A stretch of 64,000 bases of DNA, taken from the NCBI GenBank assembly GCA_039881145.1, contig JAYKKI010000007.1:38824501-38888500 (forward strand). The letters are read 5' to 3'. Within the stretch, counting starts at the first letter, position 1, and the number at the start of each line of letters is the position of its first letter. Source of the stretch: Druceiella hillmani. Lineage: Eukaryota > Arthropoda > Insecta > Lepidoptera > Hepialidae. Of the stretch, positions 13,070-25,275 are shown one piece after another. A program made the translations under genes and the position numbers. Under the pieces are notes generated by a model. That model did no database searches and was not told the origin of the DNA. It was given only the letters and a program-made list of their open reading frames with translations.

Positions 13070-13400
13070 TCTACCCGTATCTTTTTAACGCCCGAGATCT
13101 TTCTTAATTTTCCATGCATGTTTATCTTGAGCGAGCAGCATCCAAGGTACTCTCGCCTTTCTAATTGTATTCTCTTGAAATCCTATAAATAAAATGTTGG
13201 ATAACCAGTATCGCGCTTCAATGCCCTCGAAAGCCAGCTTAAAAGACACTATCCATTTTTCGTGTAGGCATCTAACGCCAGTTCAATGAGGTAACTTTTA
13301 CGATTTCTGTTACTTTTATTTGGGTTCTAAATTCTTCATCTCGAACTCGGTCCCTTAATCTGGTATAATCATGGCTTGCTCCATAATATTCTATTTACTA
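13070..13400 (-). pseudogene. Non-LTR retrotransposon reverse-transcriptase C-terminus, fossil (unit II copy)
   Basis: The minus strand reads LRDRVRDEEFRTQIKVTEIV near 13,300-13,360 and, in a different frame near 13,090-13,160, ARVPWMLLAQDKHAWKIKKD. Both match the C-terminal part of insect RTE-like endonuclease/reverse-transcriptase proteins (R.R.R.E..R...KVTDI, then a variable stretch, then W..LAQDR..W). Several stops and frameshifts lie between. The copy aligns with 6,590-6,816 but keeps more of the middle, so the unit I version suffered a later deletion. Confidence 0.7.
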
Positions 13401-15167
13401 TATCTATATATATAGTTATATAACCTAGAGGTTACTCTAAGCTTAACAGCGAGTTTTTTTTGTGTTCAAACCTATATGGTTTGAACGAATATATTCTCGA
13501 CAAATATTATAAGATAAGATGATCAAGTGCAAGTAGAACTTATATCCCGAATGTCCAGTAACTGTACTTTCAGCATTTGAAGTGCTCCTTGTATTCTTAA
13601 TTAAAAAAACTCTTCTTTCTTATTGCACATTTAATTATAAACAAAGTTATATAAATTTCGAAAAGCATTGGAAAAAGTAAAAGTAAAATTATAATCCTAA
13701 AACTTTGCTACCACCAGTAAAACCATAGATCATACAAGTAACCATAATAATTTACAAAAACTACAGTTCAAAGTATAAATTTAAGATAAAGTATTATAGA
13801 TGAAAACATATAAGATGGGTGTAAGATTTCAATCAATACCCTTAATATATCATCATACACATTAAGAATATCGTGTTAAGTTAAGAATACCAAGCCAGTT
13901 TTATTAGAGGTTTCATTCATTATTAAATTTAACATCGTTTAGAACTACTAGATTGCAATCGAAGTTTGAAAAATATGAATTTATCAGTGGAAGAAATTTC
14001 GTATTTAATTCCCACAAAAATGAGATTAAACCAAATATTTTGGAAAATTAGAATCACTTTCTCGATCAACTTAATAAATTAAAATCCTCCATATTTTAAT
14101 TTCTTAAGTTAAATATAAAAAATAAATTGCTTAGAAATTAAGTTAAGATGTATTTTTTATTATTTTACTGCATCAAAATAAATTTTTGTGTATATTAACT
14201 AAAAAAATCAATATATGCTACAATGTACATGGATGCTTCATACATATTTACCGGTATTCCAAAAAAAATAAAGCAAATAAATAAAATATTTTCCTTTCGT
14301 TTCTAACTTAAAATTTACATATTTACTAAAAATAGTATTCAACTATTATAAACTAAATACATTTCATTGTGTTAAAGAAAGTAACTGAAAGCGACTAAGG
14401 AAAAATTTGCAATGAAATAGGAAAAATGTTAATTATTAGTTGAAAAAATAAAACCAATATCTACCTTTTGAGCAAGAAATAAATTAACCGCTCTAGTATC
14501 AGTGTATGAGATGAAAATAAAATAAGACCTAAGAAATATTTTTCAACTAAGATTTACTTTGTTTATTTCTAGATTTATTCTTTGTAACTACTCAATCAAT
14601 TTGAAAGGTATATTATTTAACAGAGGCATTGTTCTTTTTTTTAATTTTACGGTTGAATCTTGAACAATTTTTTCAAGTATTATTTCAATAAAGCCACAAC
14701 GCTTCAATTTGTTGAATTTAAAATTAGTCGAAAAGCAAACATGGCAAAACATGTAATAGATAACATTATATATTATTGATTCTTACGTATGTTTTTATTA
14801 TCAGTTGTTATCTACAGTCTTTTATATATTATTTTAATATAGCTCTCATGGCCAAAATGTTAACCTAAAAATGTGTCCGCCACATTTAGACTAACTTCAT
14901 GTAAATAGTCATTAAGGCTAACTTCATGTCAATAAACGCGCACACGTCTCAAAATAATCTAAAATATCATATGTATACTTGGATACTGAAACCCATGCGA
15001 CATTTAAAGTTTAATGACAATCAAAAATCTCATCTCATGAACTGTTAAGTACTAATAGAACTCTGTGGCAGACAGACAAATAGACAGACACTTAAGTGAC
15101 CGAATAAAATTTAAATAAGCCTTTTGATTAGTTTCTCGTTTTTAACTTTGTGTATGTGTGTGTATGA

Positions 15168-15284
<117 letters not shown>

Positions 15285-15767
15285 CACACACACATTTACT
15301 TACATACATAATAATCACGCGCTAAGTGCTCTGTTATTATATCTAATTACTCGTAGTTACGGGACGAAACATTTCGGGATTCTATGATTTGAGGCATTCG
15401 TCAAATCGAATTTTTATACATTTGCCAGTGCTACTATGCAACTTTGACACAAACCGCACATTTTATAGTAAGATGATTATTGTTCTACCTTTTTCCACTC
15501 GTGTGGTTATCATCATTATGTATATGTATACTTTATTGTCATCCCGCTCTTGTGCAATTTTACTACATTCAAGTTAATTTCGAACAATAAAACAGGAAAT
15601 TGAATATTTTGAGAATGACACTGAACCCCTTAAATATTTTATTTCGTTAGATTTAATATTTTACCACGTTAGTTAATCTTAAATATTTAAATATTTTACC
15701 ACGTTAGTTAATCTCGTATGTATAAAGACAAGCCTTATACAGTTAGTAATGTGTGACTTGGAATTAA

Positions 15768-15794
15768 ACTTATATATATATATATATATATATG
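15768..15794. repeat. Short (TA)n tract
   Basis: About 26 bases of TA just upstream of the 15,885 anchor of unit III. Confidence 0.9.
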
Positions 15795-16222
15795 TAAAAA
15801 ATATTAAAGCAAAAGTATTTTTGTAATATATGTACATTAAGGACGCCAATAAGAAAAATTCACTATCCATAATTCATTAAAATACAAGCGTTGATATTTA
15901 ATGACCATAAGGGAATTTTCATACAACGAGATTGCAATGCTTTCAACTCATACATCTCGGAAAGTTTTATATTAAACGAGGGAGATTCTCGCTATCTCTT
16001 TGAGCCTGTATCAAAACTGTCCTAGCGTGCGTTTGAACCAATAGAGATATGTTCACTAACTGTTAAGCGACAGTACAATATTTGTTTTCACACTTTATTG
16101 GTAATAAAGAAACACGTTCCGCGAGTATGATTCGTTGAACTTCCAAATAGGATGACGGTTATGAAAATCAGTCGTATTCGATATGTGTAAATATTTTTAC
16201 AAAGATTACAAACTTAATATAA

Positions 16223-16223
16223 G

Positions 16224-16275
<52 letters not shown>

Positions 16276-16298
16276 GTATATATATATGTATATGTATA

Positions 16299-16347
<49 letters not shown>

Positions 16348-16352
16348 GTATA

Positions 16353-16409
<57 letters not shown>

Positions 16410-16418
16410 GTATATATA
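16223..16418. repeat. (TA)n microsatellite, about 195 bp, with internal period
   Basis: The longest TA tract of the window. Blocks of 'tatgtatatgtatatatatg' recur inside it (about 16,267, 16,289, 16,340 and 16,402), giving a second-order pattern, so segments of the tract have themselves been duplicated. (YI)n frames on both strands are artefacts. Confidence 0.95.
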
Positions 16419-16864
16419 TCCCAGACAAAATTTTATAAATAATTAAAAATTCTTATGTGCTTATAATGCAACCCGTCCTGTTTTTTTTATATCATGCATG
16501 AAATATAAGCCCAAAAAACTAGAAAATATGTTTGCAAACAAAAAGCTAAAAAATTACACTCATACCAACCATTTACGTACAAGAAGGCCTCTTCGATCTT
16601 ATGACAGAAATATAAATGTAAACTACGAGAAAAATGATGTCACTTGAAACGAATTAAGTAAATTGATTAAATAAATTTAACAGAATTAAAAATTACTGCT
16701 AATAAATATACGATGATAGTTCAGAATTTTTATTCACAAACTGATAGAAGACAAAGTTAAATCAAAATACTAGTAGTTCTATTGTTTTCAAATAAGAAGA
16801 CCAAGTAGATATGGTGTTACTAGCTTAAAAAAGAACCAAACGATGCAAGTAGTAAAAAGATATT

Positions 16865-17765
16865 ACGTATTTTGAGAACCCGCACTAAGGTTTGCGTATG
16901 CATATATCAATTTCAGCATTTAAGGGTATTAATGTTAAACTAATTGCAAATATTAATGTTATTTTTGACTAGGAAATATATTGCCTAGCGTGACTTCCAC
17001 AGGCGTGGAATATCAAGAATTTCTCAAAAATACTGTGGATTTATTAATAATATTTTTAATAATTAAAATCTACTTCGGTTCAACACTTGTTTAAATATAG
17101 AACACAACCAAACATTAAAACCGGATAACAGCTTCTTACTTAACGACATTTTTAAATAGACTTAGTAACAAAGGGTTTTACTAATAAAATAGCATTTCTA
17201 TGGTCCACAAAAATGCTTTAATCGATATTTTTCATTAAATAATGAAATATCTTTAGTACAAATAGAACTCCTACTGCGCGGATTTTGTTTGAGTAACTAT
17301 TTAATGGCATATAATATTTTTTTATAAACCAATTACAGATATTTGTTTTATTTGTCGCCATGTAAGTATGCTATAATAGATATCGTTAATATCTCAAATA
17401 TGTAAAATTTAATAAATATAAAAAATTCAAAATCGTCTCTTTAGCTTTCTAGTAAATTATTAAATAATTCATGGAGGCTCTGTTTTTTCATTATTTTCAT
17501 TTGAATTGTTTAGGGGGATGAGCGGAGGTAGAGGAGTTGAATGTAAACTATATGCGGGTTAATAATACTGCAGAATTTTATATTTATTCCTAACTCCCTC
17601 TAAATATCTCAGCCCTCTGGAAATATAACGTTAATTAATTTGAAATGCTATTTCTAGTTTTTCAAATAACTGTATATCATTTGTAAAATTTAAGCTTCTA
17701 TCTCATTTTCTTCAAAAGTTAGAACCCTCTGACCAATGGGAACGACAACTACGACGTTGTCACAA
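16865..17765 (+). mobile_element. Dispersed repeat, two heads and one tail (unit III)
   Basis: Head motifs 'gaacccgcactaagg' (16,872) and 'agaactcctactgcgcgg' (17,263) are followed by the family body ('tattaatgttatttttgac', 'ttgcctagcgtgac', 'atttctcaaaaatactgtgg'). A tail 'agttagaaccctctgacc' leads to 'cacaataataggattcattc' near 17,720-17,780. The same double-head-plus-tail arrangement occurs in units IV (21,190, 21,563, 22,340-22,440) and V (47,085, 47,480, 47,680-47,760), so the composite existed before those units were copied. A more complete single copy is at 62,235-62,960. No coding sequence is seen. Confidence 0.6.
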
Positions 17766-18270
17766 TAATAGGATTCATTCAAGAAGATTATTTAGAAACA
17801 CTTTTCCCGCCATTCCACCCGAGTTGTCTCGGGGCCCCTCTTGGGAACCATTACATCCCCCCCTCATACAACAGAGGGAAACTTCGAAGGTCCCTTAACT
17901 GTGTGCCGTATCTACCATCAAGTGCTCCCACTCAACTGGGTTAAAGATTGTACCTTTGCAATGAGTCATTTAATATCCCCATATTTACGAGAACGCACTT
18001 TGCGAAAGCTTTGAATGACTCAAAATTTAGTCTATTCCCGATCAAGCCACAGTGACTAAAGATATCACGTTCTAAAGCTCCGCGTGAACGTCTACTCAAA
18101 CATTAAGACCCATGCTCTCTAACAAAAATCTACGCACATCATCATGTTCACCGCAGTGGAGCAATACATGATTCATAACTGCATTTTGAAACCGCAGGAA
18201 CCACCGGGCTTTCTTTGAGGGTGAATCTAAATAAACTGGCACGAAATGTGCTGTCTCTTCTTGTCTAGAA
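17766..18270 (-). other. GC-richer block of unknown origin, possible retroelement tail
   Basis: Base composition shifts to roughly even GC over about 500 bases, unlike both flanks. The minus strand has a frame reading VMNHVLLHCGEHDDVRRFLL, which resembles the histidine/cysteine-rich tail (H.LL.C...DD.R) seen downstream of reverse transcriptases in some non-LTR elements. Downstream frames are broken by stops. It has no counterpart in units I, II, IV or V, so it probably arrived by insertion. I cannot name the element. Confidence 0.35.
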
Positions 18271-20824
18271 ATAGAATAAAACCCATGGAAGATATAAAAT
18301 AAGTGACTATTAAATTAATGTAATTGGATGGAATGTGCATAACGTTTCTTTCGTTTCCATTCATCATATAATAAACATAGAAAAGTAACTGTGAAATTGA
18401 TGTTAAAAATGAATACGGTGAAAATTCTTGAACTCAATGATAAATGGCGCAAATATATTTACAACATACAGGATGAAAACTTTTGACGGGTCAACAGGGC
18501 TAGCTACCTTAACGGTTATAGCTACAGGAAAACAATCTACATACATACGTTTCTTTTGGTTTGTCATATTTCGTTTTTCATGCGGAAAATATAATACTGG
18601 AAAAAGATGTGCTTCAATTGGACATTAATGCGAGCCGATATTATGCCAGTGATTGTAACGACACGGGTCTGCATATATAACAAGTAAAAATCCGTTTTTT
18701 ACTCAACTACGCTTTCCTATAAAATTTCAGTCAACATCAATATTTTACCTAATATTATACTGTGATATACAGGCAGAGGGACATATAAACGGGGATGACG
18801 GAAATTTAAAAGTTCAATCTTTTTCATTTGCCTAGAACATTCTGAAATTATTTCTTTACACAAAGAATATATGTAAAAGAAACTTAAGAAGACGTTCATA
18901 TAAAATTTATAGCAACAGCAAAAAGTTTACACAAGTGAATTTGTTTCTGTTTCTCTCCGAACAGGACAAGTGATAAAATACGATGTGTTTTCAGGTTTTG
19001 TGATAAAGATCCGAACGCACAGTATACAAAAACATTTATGGTGACACGGTGACTAAAAACTAATCATCATGTCATTGATTTATTAAATATTTTATATGAC
19101 GTTGTTTTATAAAATATTCGTCAGAAAATATGTTAGTTTACTGACAAAATTTATTTACTATTGATTAGTAATTAGTAATTAGATAGACATAGAAAAATCA
19201 CAGAAAAAATAATGTGTATTTACTATTAAAGAGAAGCAGAGGATATCTCATGGTCAGAGATTAATTTTTGATTAAGTATATATTTTGGTCTATTTGGGCA
19301 CGTCAAATTTGTGATGGGCGAAGTTATCACCATTAGCAAAAATTAATCACACGTACCGTTACCTGATATTATGTAAAATGTTGATATCTAAACACTTTAC
19401 AAAAGTTCAAAATAAAGGTTAACAATTTTAATATAACCAAGCAACATTCTCCTTTCATTTTTATTAATAATTTGTTATTCCTTATTGCATATTTAATTAT
19501 AAACAAATACATTTACATTTTTTTTTTTTTAAATTGTTTGAAAAATGTTTCTAAGTAAATGAAATTTCGTATAATATTTCCAGAAAGAGGAGTTTAAATG
19601 AAATATCTTCAAAAATAAAAGTTACATCCTCCTTCAACTTAAGAAAGTGAAACACACAGTAGAGTATAAATAATTAACTATTCTGAAATAATCAAGTAAC
19701 ATACATATGTATTTACTGTTGCGAACATATACTTTTATATAAATTACTTGAAAAATTAAACAGATATGATAATCTATATATTGAAAAAAAAGATTTTCTA
19801 CTTGATCACCTACTTACAATTAATCTATTAACTAAACCAGTATTCAACAATTTTAAACTCAAAATATTCCCTTATATTAGAGACAGTAACCGATGATTAC
19901 CAGTAAAAGTAAATCAGAGTGACATTATATCACGTGGCAAACATCTGTCGTCTCATATACCGCTAAGAATAAAATAGTAGTTTTATAGATCGACAGATGG
20001 ATTTTAGATAGTTCATTAAAACAAAAAATATTTACAAAAACTTAGGACACGCTCAGCAAAATATTTTTTCGAAGAATTTGAAAAAATGTTATCGGTTGCT
20101 TACAAAAATAAAGCGAATATCTAAAAAATATTTTCTAAACTAAGAGTTAACTTGTTTATTCTGAAAATTTCTTGGCAGATACCGTTTAAATATTTGATAC
20201 TACGTTATTTACTTGCGTAATTATCTTTTTTCATTTTAATATTTACCAGCAACCCACATCGCCTTTGCTAGGACAGAATTATGTTCCAATTGCAACTTTT
20301 TACACGGAAATTATTTGCCGTAATTTATTGAAATATATTCATAGGTTTATTTTTTTATTCGCTGTTTTAGTGCAGTGTGGTCGAGTCTTGTAACATAAAA
20401 CCCTTTTGGGCACTTTTTACAGATTTAACTCGAAAACTCAAAAATAATTTTGTTGTTTAATTTTGTGACAGAAAATTTGTAATAGTTAATAATACATAGC
20501 TTTGAACATGTTTGGAAATTTCTGAAAAAATCTGAAAATCTTCATATACTGTTTTAAAGCAGCTGTAATCGTCAAAAAATTGAACTTAAAAACGTTAGTT
20601 CATACTTTTCATTCTTTCATTTAAAAAGCGATTCAACTATCACGTACTTAAAAAATGCTATGCTTTGTATACGTGAAGAAAATGGTGAAAGTTTCATATC
20701 AATCAAACAAGCTTCTTTTGTGCTAAACCAAAACAAAAAAAAACAAATATATGTTCTTTAACTGAAAAAGAATCCAAAATCTTTATTAACATAATTTTTA
20801 ATTCATCATCAATTAAAACTAACC

Positions 20825-22440
20825 CTTTAAGGGCGAGCAAAACTCGTACTGCGGGAATTTAGCGGACATTTAGGTGTGTATATAAATATTTTCCAGTACA
20901 CAGAATTTTCATTGTACAATTTACAAATATTTGTGTTTTTTTCACGAAACAATGGATAGGCTAGTATTTCTTTAAAAGACATGAAAATGTAATGAATTTA
21001 AAAACTACAAGAACTAAAATAATGTGTATAATTTTCTTTTAAACTTCAAATCAATTTCTATCAACTCTGTTTTTTTACTGATTTTGGTTCAGTAGTTTTG
21101 AAAATATGAGGAGAAAGAAAATATATTTTTGCACATTTTGATATGTAATAGTTTCTCTTATAATACGTAAATCAGTATGGAACTTTTAAATACGGGTAGA
21201 ACTGGCACTGATAGGGTCATTTAGTGTAAAACTTGTATTGCTTTTAAACTATTTGCAAATCTTAACATTATTTTTCAAAATTATACAGATTACCTAGCAT
21301 AATTTTTACAACTAAAGTATCATAAATTTCTCAAAAATACTCGATTTCATAATTTATATTTCTTTACTAATTTATATTAAATTCCCTTTGAAACTTGTTT
21401 AAGCATAGGATATGCGTATTATTAGAATCGATTGTTCTTAAGTAATAACATTTTAAGATAAACCTGATAAAAAACTGATTATTAAAATGGCAAACTTTTG
21501 TAGCCCCCAAAAAAATTTTCAATCAAAATTTTTTAATAAAAAGTAAAATTCCTTTAATACGAATAGAACTGCTACTACAAGGATTGCACATACAATTAGG
21601 CATGCATGAACATTTAAGGGTATATAACATTTTCCCTTAAAATGTTTACAAACACTTATGCAATTCCACCATATTAAATGTTGCCTATTATATCTATTAC
21701 AGCTGTAAAAAAATCGTAATTAACTAAAAAATAAAAAAGTTGTTTTATTTTCCTAATAAATTTATAATTTATTATAGTAGTATTAAAAAAAGAAAAGAAA
21801 ATTATGAAAATAGGTTTTTTGGACATATACACAATATCTTCAGAAATATGTTGAATTAAATTATTTAATAATACGTATTTGGTAATATAATCCTTATAAC
21901 TTTAATTGATATCTCACACCACACAAGTCATTAAAAAAATTGGTAAATTTATTTAGTCACTCTAAAAATTTTAACTAAGTACGCGTGAGAAAATTTTTAT
22001 GGATTATTAAAATATACGTGTTCAGTAGGCTGGTCGGATAAAACTATCTATGACAACAGACGGACACATAGATGGATATGTTAATGATCTTATAATGATG
22101 TAATATTTTTCCTTTTGAGATATGGAATTCAAAAGCGAAAAAAAAATTATTTGTTTTCTACCCGAAGATCTCTCTTCAACGTCATCCCAAATGCCTATGA
22201 ATTTTTTTTTCCTTTGTTGTCTCTTTTACATATGCAGGAAAATAATAACGAATAATTTGAAATAATATTAAATGATTTCAAATTCTATTTCTAGTTTTTA
22301 GCAAAATATCTAGACATCATTTGTGAATTTCACGTTTCTATTTCATGGTCTTTAGAAATAAGAATCTCTTGGCAGGCAGACACAATTTATAAACTTTAGA
22401 TGAACAGATGGGGCGTTACTATAATAATAGGCTTCCATTC
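20825..22440 (+). mobile_element. Cluster of dispersed-repeat copies (unit IV)
   Basis: Heads at 20,831 ('caaaactcgtactgcggg'), 21,190 ('gtagaactggcactgatagg') and 21,563 ('agaactgctactacaagg') are each followed by the family body. Tails occur at 22,040-22,130 ('gacaacagacggacacatag' to 'gagatatggaattc') and 22,360-22,440. The nested heads show repeated insertion of the family into itself before duplication, because unit V has the same arrangement at 46,485-47,770. Confidence 0.6.
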
Positions 22441-24601
22441 GAGCTCTTTGGGTAAAGTAACTATGAAACTTTAAAGTTTTCAATGGATACTGATTTAAAA
22501 AAATATTCTGATGCAAGGCAGGTTTATTTAAAAAATAGGGAAAACTCACAACTTTTTTCATAAACCTGTGTTCTAGAATACATGACAAAAGTGGAAAAGC
22601 AAACCATAACCTTAGTGACGACGCTATGAAAACATGGCTTAAATAAAGTAACGACACACAGTTTCTCTATATGTTTTTTTATAATCACAACCTTTAGATA
22701 AGGCGTCCCAAACTTAAATATTGCAAACAGTTTGAACAAATAAGTAATTGAATAAAATATATCAAAACATTTATGCAAAACATATTTGATGATACATTAA
22801 AAATTATCAAATAATTTTGGAAGTTTGATGGTACGAGGCGAAACTTTCTTAACTTGCTTCATTCGTATCAAATCTGAAGAGTACCAGTAATATGTAAATA
22901 ATTTTATAGACTTAAATTTTTTTTTCATATCTAAATATAATTAACGTCTACCCTAAATTCTATTCTTATAATGCCTCTAGCGGTGTATTTCACTGAAAGA
23001 TTATTTATTGAAGAATAAAATTGAACCTTGACAGGACACATCATCAGCGGTAGCACTTAAAAAGCTGAAAAGTAACTCTCTCAAATGTATTCAAGTGACG
23101 ATAACTATTATTTTTAAAATATTCTTAGCTACTCCCTGAGACGATGCGGGAAAAATGTTTACTTTTCCGCTCTTTCGAATAAAGTAAATAACTTTCCTCG
23201 ACATGTTTGAATGGCACACCGTCACTGTAATCTCTAAATACATGAATACGCTATTAACCTGCGCGACCTCAATATTATTAACGTCCATTTTAGCACCCAC
23301 CGTTACTGGGGAGCTGAGTGGATAAATTTCCTTTTCATCCGCCAATCGATGACAGCAACAGATTGTTTCGTGACACCCAATGAATCTGGAATGTGAAAGA
23401 CTCTCTACCTGATCCAGTATTTGGAACTACTTACCACTCTCCATACGTTTGAACTGTCTGGGTATATCAATTACGTTACCTTTCCGATGAAACGTAGCAC
23501 CTGTTAGATATTTCACATTTCAAGCTTTGTGAAGATTCTCCAAGACTTAGATTTATTTTGTCATATTTTATGTCAAATTACAATATATTCCACTTTGAAC
23601 ATATTTTCTTCAAGAGTGATATTTAAAAAAAGTTTGTTAAGCAAGAGTTAAACTCACACGCCAAAGTATATTTAAAATTTGAATATTTTAGATGCGTAGT
23701 AATTATAATACAGTTATTATTAAAATTAGTTTTCTCTTTTTTAATTGCTTACTCGATTCTACGTAGATGTAAAACATACATCGAACTTAGGATGAAATCC
23801 TAGAGGAATTTACAAGAGGTGCCTAGGTTGGAAAACTAGGTGTTTAAGAAATAAATACTCTCATTCTTTATTTCTGGTAATGAAAATACACTTTTCTTTA
23901 AAATTCCATAACGATCACTTAAAACACAATATTCATCGTCATCGCCATTTTGATCATCATAAACTGAAAGTGTTACGATGTTGTAACAAACGAACGGGCA
24001 GACGTACATGATGAAATTGCAGAATTCCATTTATGTTTGGTAAAAAGTAAGTCAGTAAATATAAAGACCGATTATCACGAACAAATCAAATAATTTATTT
24101 AACAAATCATAAAAAGTAAAATTTTATCAACAAAATCAGTTATATGTTTCATTTATTTGTTTGATTTCCCTGCATCAAGTTTCCCTTTGTCATTGACTTA
24201 AATTTGAAGCTTACTCATAAATATTTGGAAAAAAATGTCATGAAGAATTATTATAAAAAATTATTATATATCATTTTGGTTCAACATGCAAACATGTACC
24301 ATGAAGTAACCATGTAGTTTCCAACAGAGAAAACAACTTTTATTAAAACATGTTAAAATCACGTTAGAAAAATGAGAAAATATACAAATGTATTTTAATC
24401 ATCTTTCACCAAAGAGCAATGATCATTGAACTTTAGCCATCCTTCATTATATTAAATAAGGCTAGATTATAATATTATTTTCGTAGTTTTGCAAATTTTA
24501 TTACTTTCCTTCAGCAAATTATAACGAAAAAAAACAATAGAAAGAAAGAGAGAGTTACATCGAGCCCAAACCCTAACATGCCCGTGAGTATTTATGCGAG
24601 T

Positions 24602-24826
24602 TCAAAGTTGTTGATAGTCGAAATATGTAACATTGGCACAAACCTCGGATCTACTTAAGAATGCGAAGTTTGGATAGATTCTAACTTCCATGCAAACGGA
24701 CGGCATAAGATCATATTGTTCTTTGAGTTGTACGGTTCGATTAAATGTTGTTATCCTAAACAAATAATTTGACCAGGGGAGAAGATTATAATCTATTGGA
24801 TGCATTATTTCAGTAGTAGGGGGCAC
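24602..24826 (-). other. Exon-like block with weak fibronectin-III resemblance
   Basis: The minus-strand frame includes HPIDYNLLPWSNYLFRITTF, resembling the L.PW.NY.FR motif of fibronectin type III domains in neural adhesion proteins, followed about 20 residues later by PSVCMEV. Unit V (about 49,770-50,000) reads HPIDCNLFHWSNYSFRITTF and is followed by GGAG|GTAAGA, a consensus donor; unit IV has GTTAGA there. A 26-base core around 'tttaggataacaacatttaa' is identical in both copies. However, most differences between the copies change amino acids, so there is no sign of protein-level constraint. It is either a pseudogene exon or a coincidence. Confidence 0.25.
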
Positions 24827-25153
24827 ACTTAGTAATAAGCTTTATAAAGATGACTTCAACAATAATATTTGGATATTAGCTTTAATTATTACTAAATATT
24901 AAATAAATTGTTACCTACATTTCGTTTGGTAATTTCATAGACGTAGGACAATAACAAACAAAACAAGCACACAACATATATGCTTTTTGTATTACAAGCA
25001 GCAATTAGTGATTTTTTTCACTTAAATCTAAATAAATTAGTAAGGTAAATGAAATAAATTTGTTAAGTACAAATAAAATATCCCGTATCCACTAAGTTAT
25101 ATTAAGTATAAACATTTAAATGTACACACTATTTTTGTTAAATGATTCATATC

Positions 25154-25275
25154 ATATCGTTATGCATTGAGTAAATATATTATATTTATATATTATATCG
25201 TTATGCATTATGTAAATAAATTTTTGTTAAATAATTTATATTAATATCGTTATGCATTGTGTAAATATATTGCCC
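25154..25275. repeat. Triplicated 'atatcgttatgcatt' motif
   Basis: The string atatcgttatgcatt plus about 12 following bases (gNgtaaatatatt) occurs at 25,154, 25,195 and 25,244. Unit V has only one related version (about 50,388, 'gatatggtttttccctatgt'), so the triplication happened in unit IV after separation. Confidence 0.8.

Larger units (their letters stand above)
6831..13427. repeat. Duplication unit II (about 6.6 kb)
   Basis: It starts and ends with 'ggttactctaagctta' (6,833 and 13,430). It carries, in the same order as unit I, the blocks at about 7,034, 7,455 (matching 1,975), 7,987, 8,240, 9,082 and 9,541, and the retroelement tail at 13,070. It also has blocks shared with units IV and V but not seen in unit I: about 11,110-11,290 (matching about 22,050-22,230) and 12,225-12,700 (matching 23,030-23,530 and 48,380-48,900; key string 'catgaata' followed by 'cgacctcaa'). 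The greater length than unit I comes partly from three long (TA)n tracts. No functional gene is apparent. Confidence 0.8.

Noticed and set aside
23091..23530. Coding exon (frame VKYLTGATFHRKGNVIDIPR and, further on, an 84-residue frame)
   Set aside because: Units II and V preserve the DNA, but differences are mostly amino-acid changing and unit II has stops; it is better treated as shared old duplicated DNA, with the AGTG|GTAAG-like string probably coincidental.
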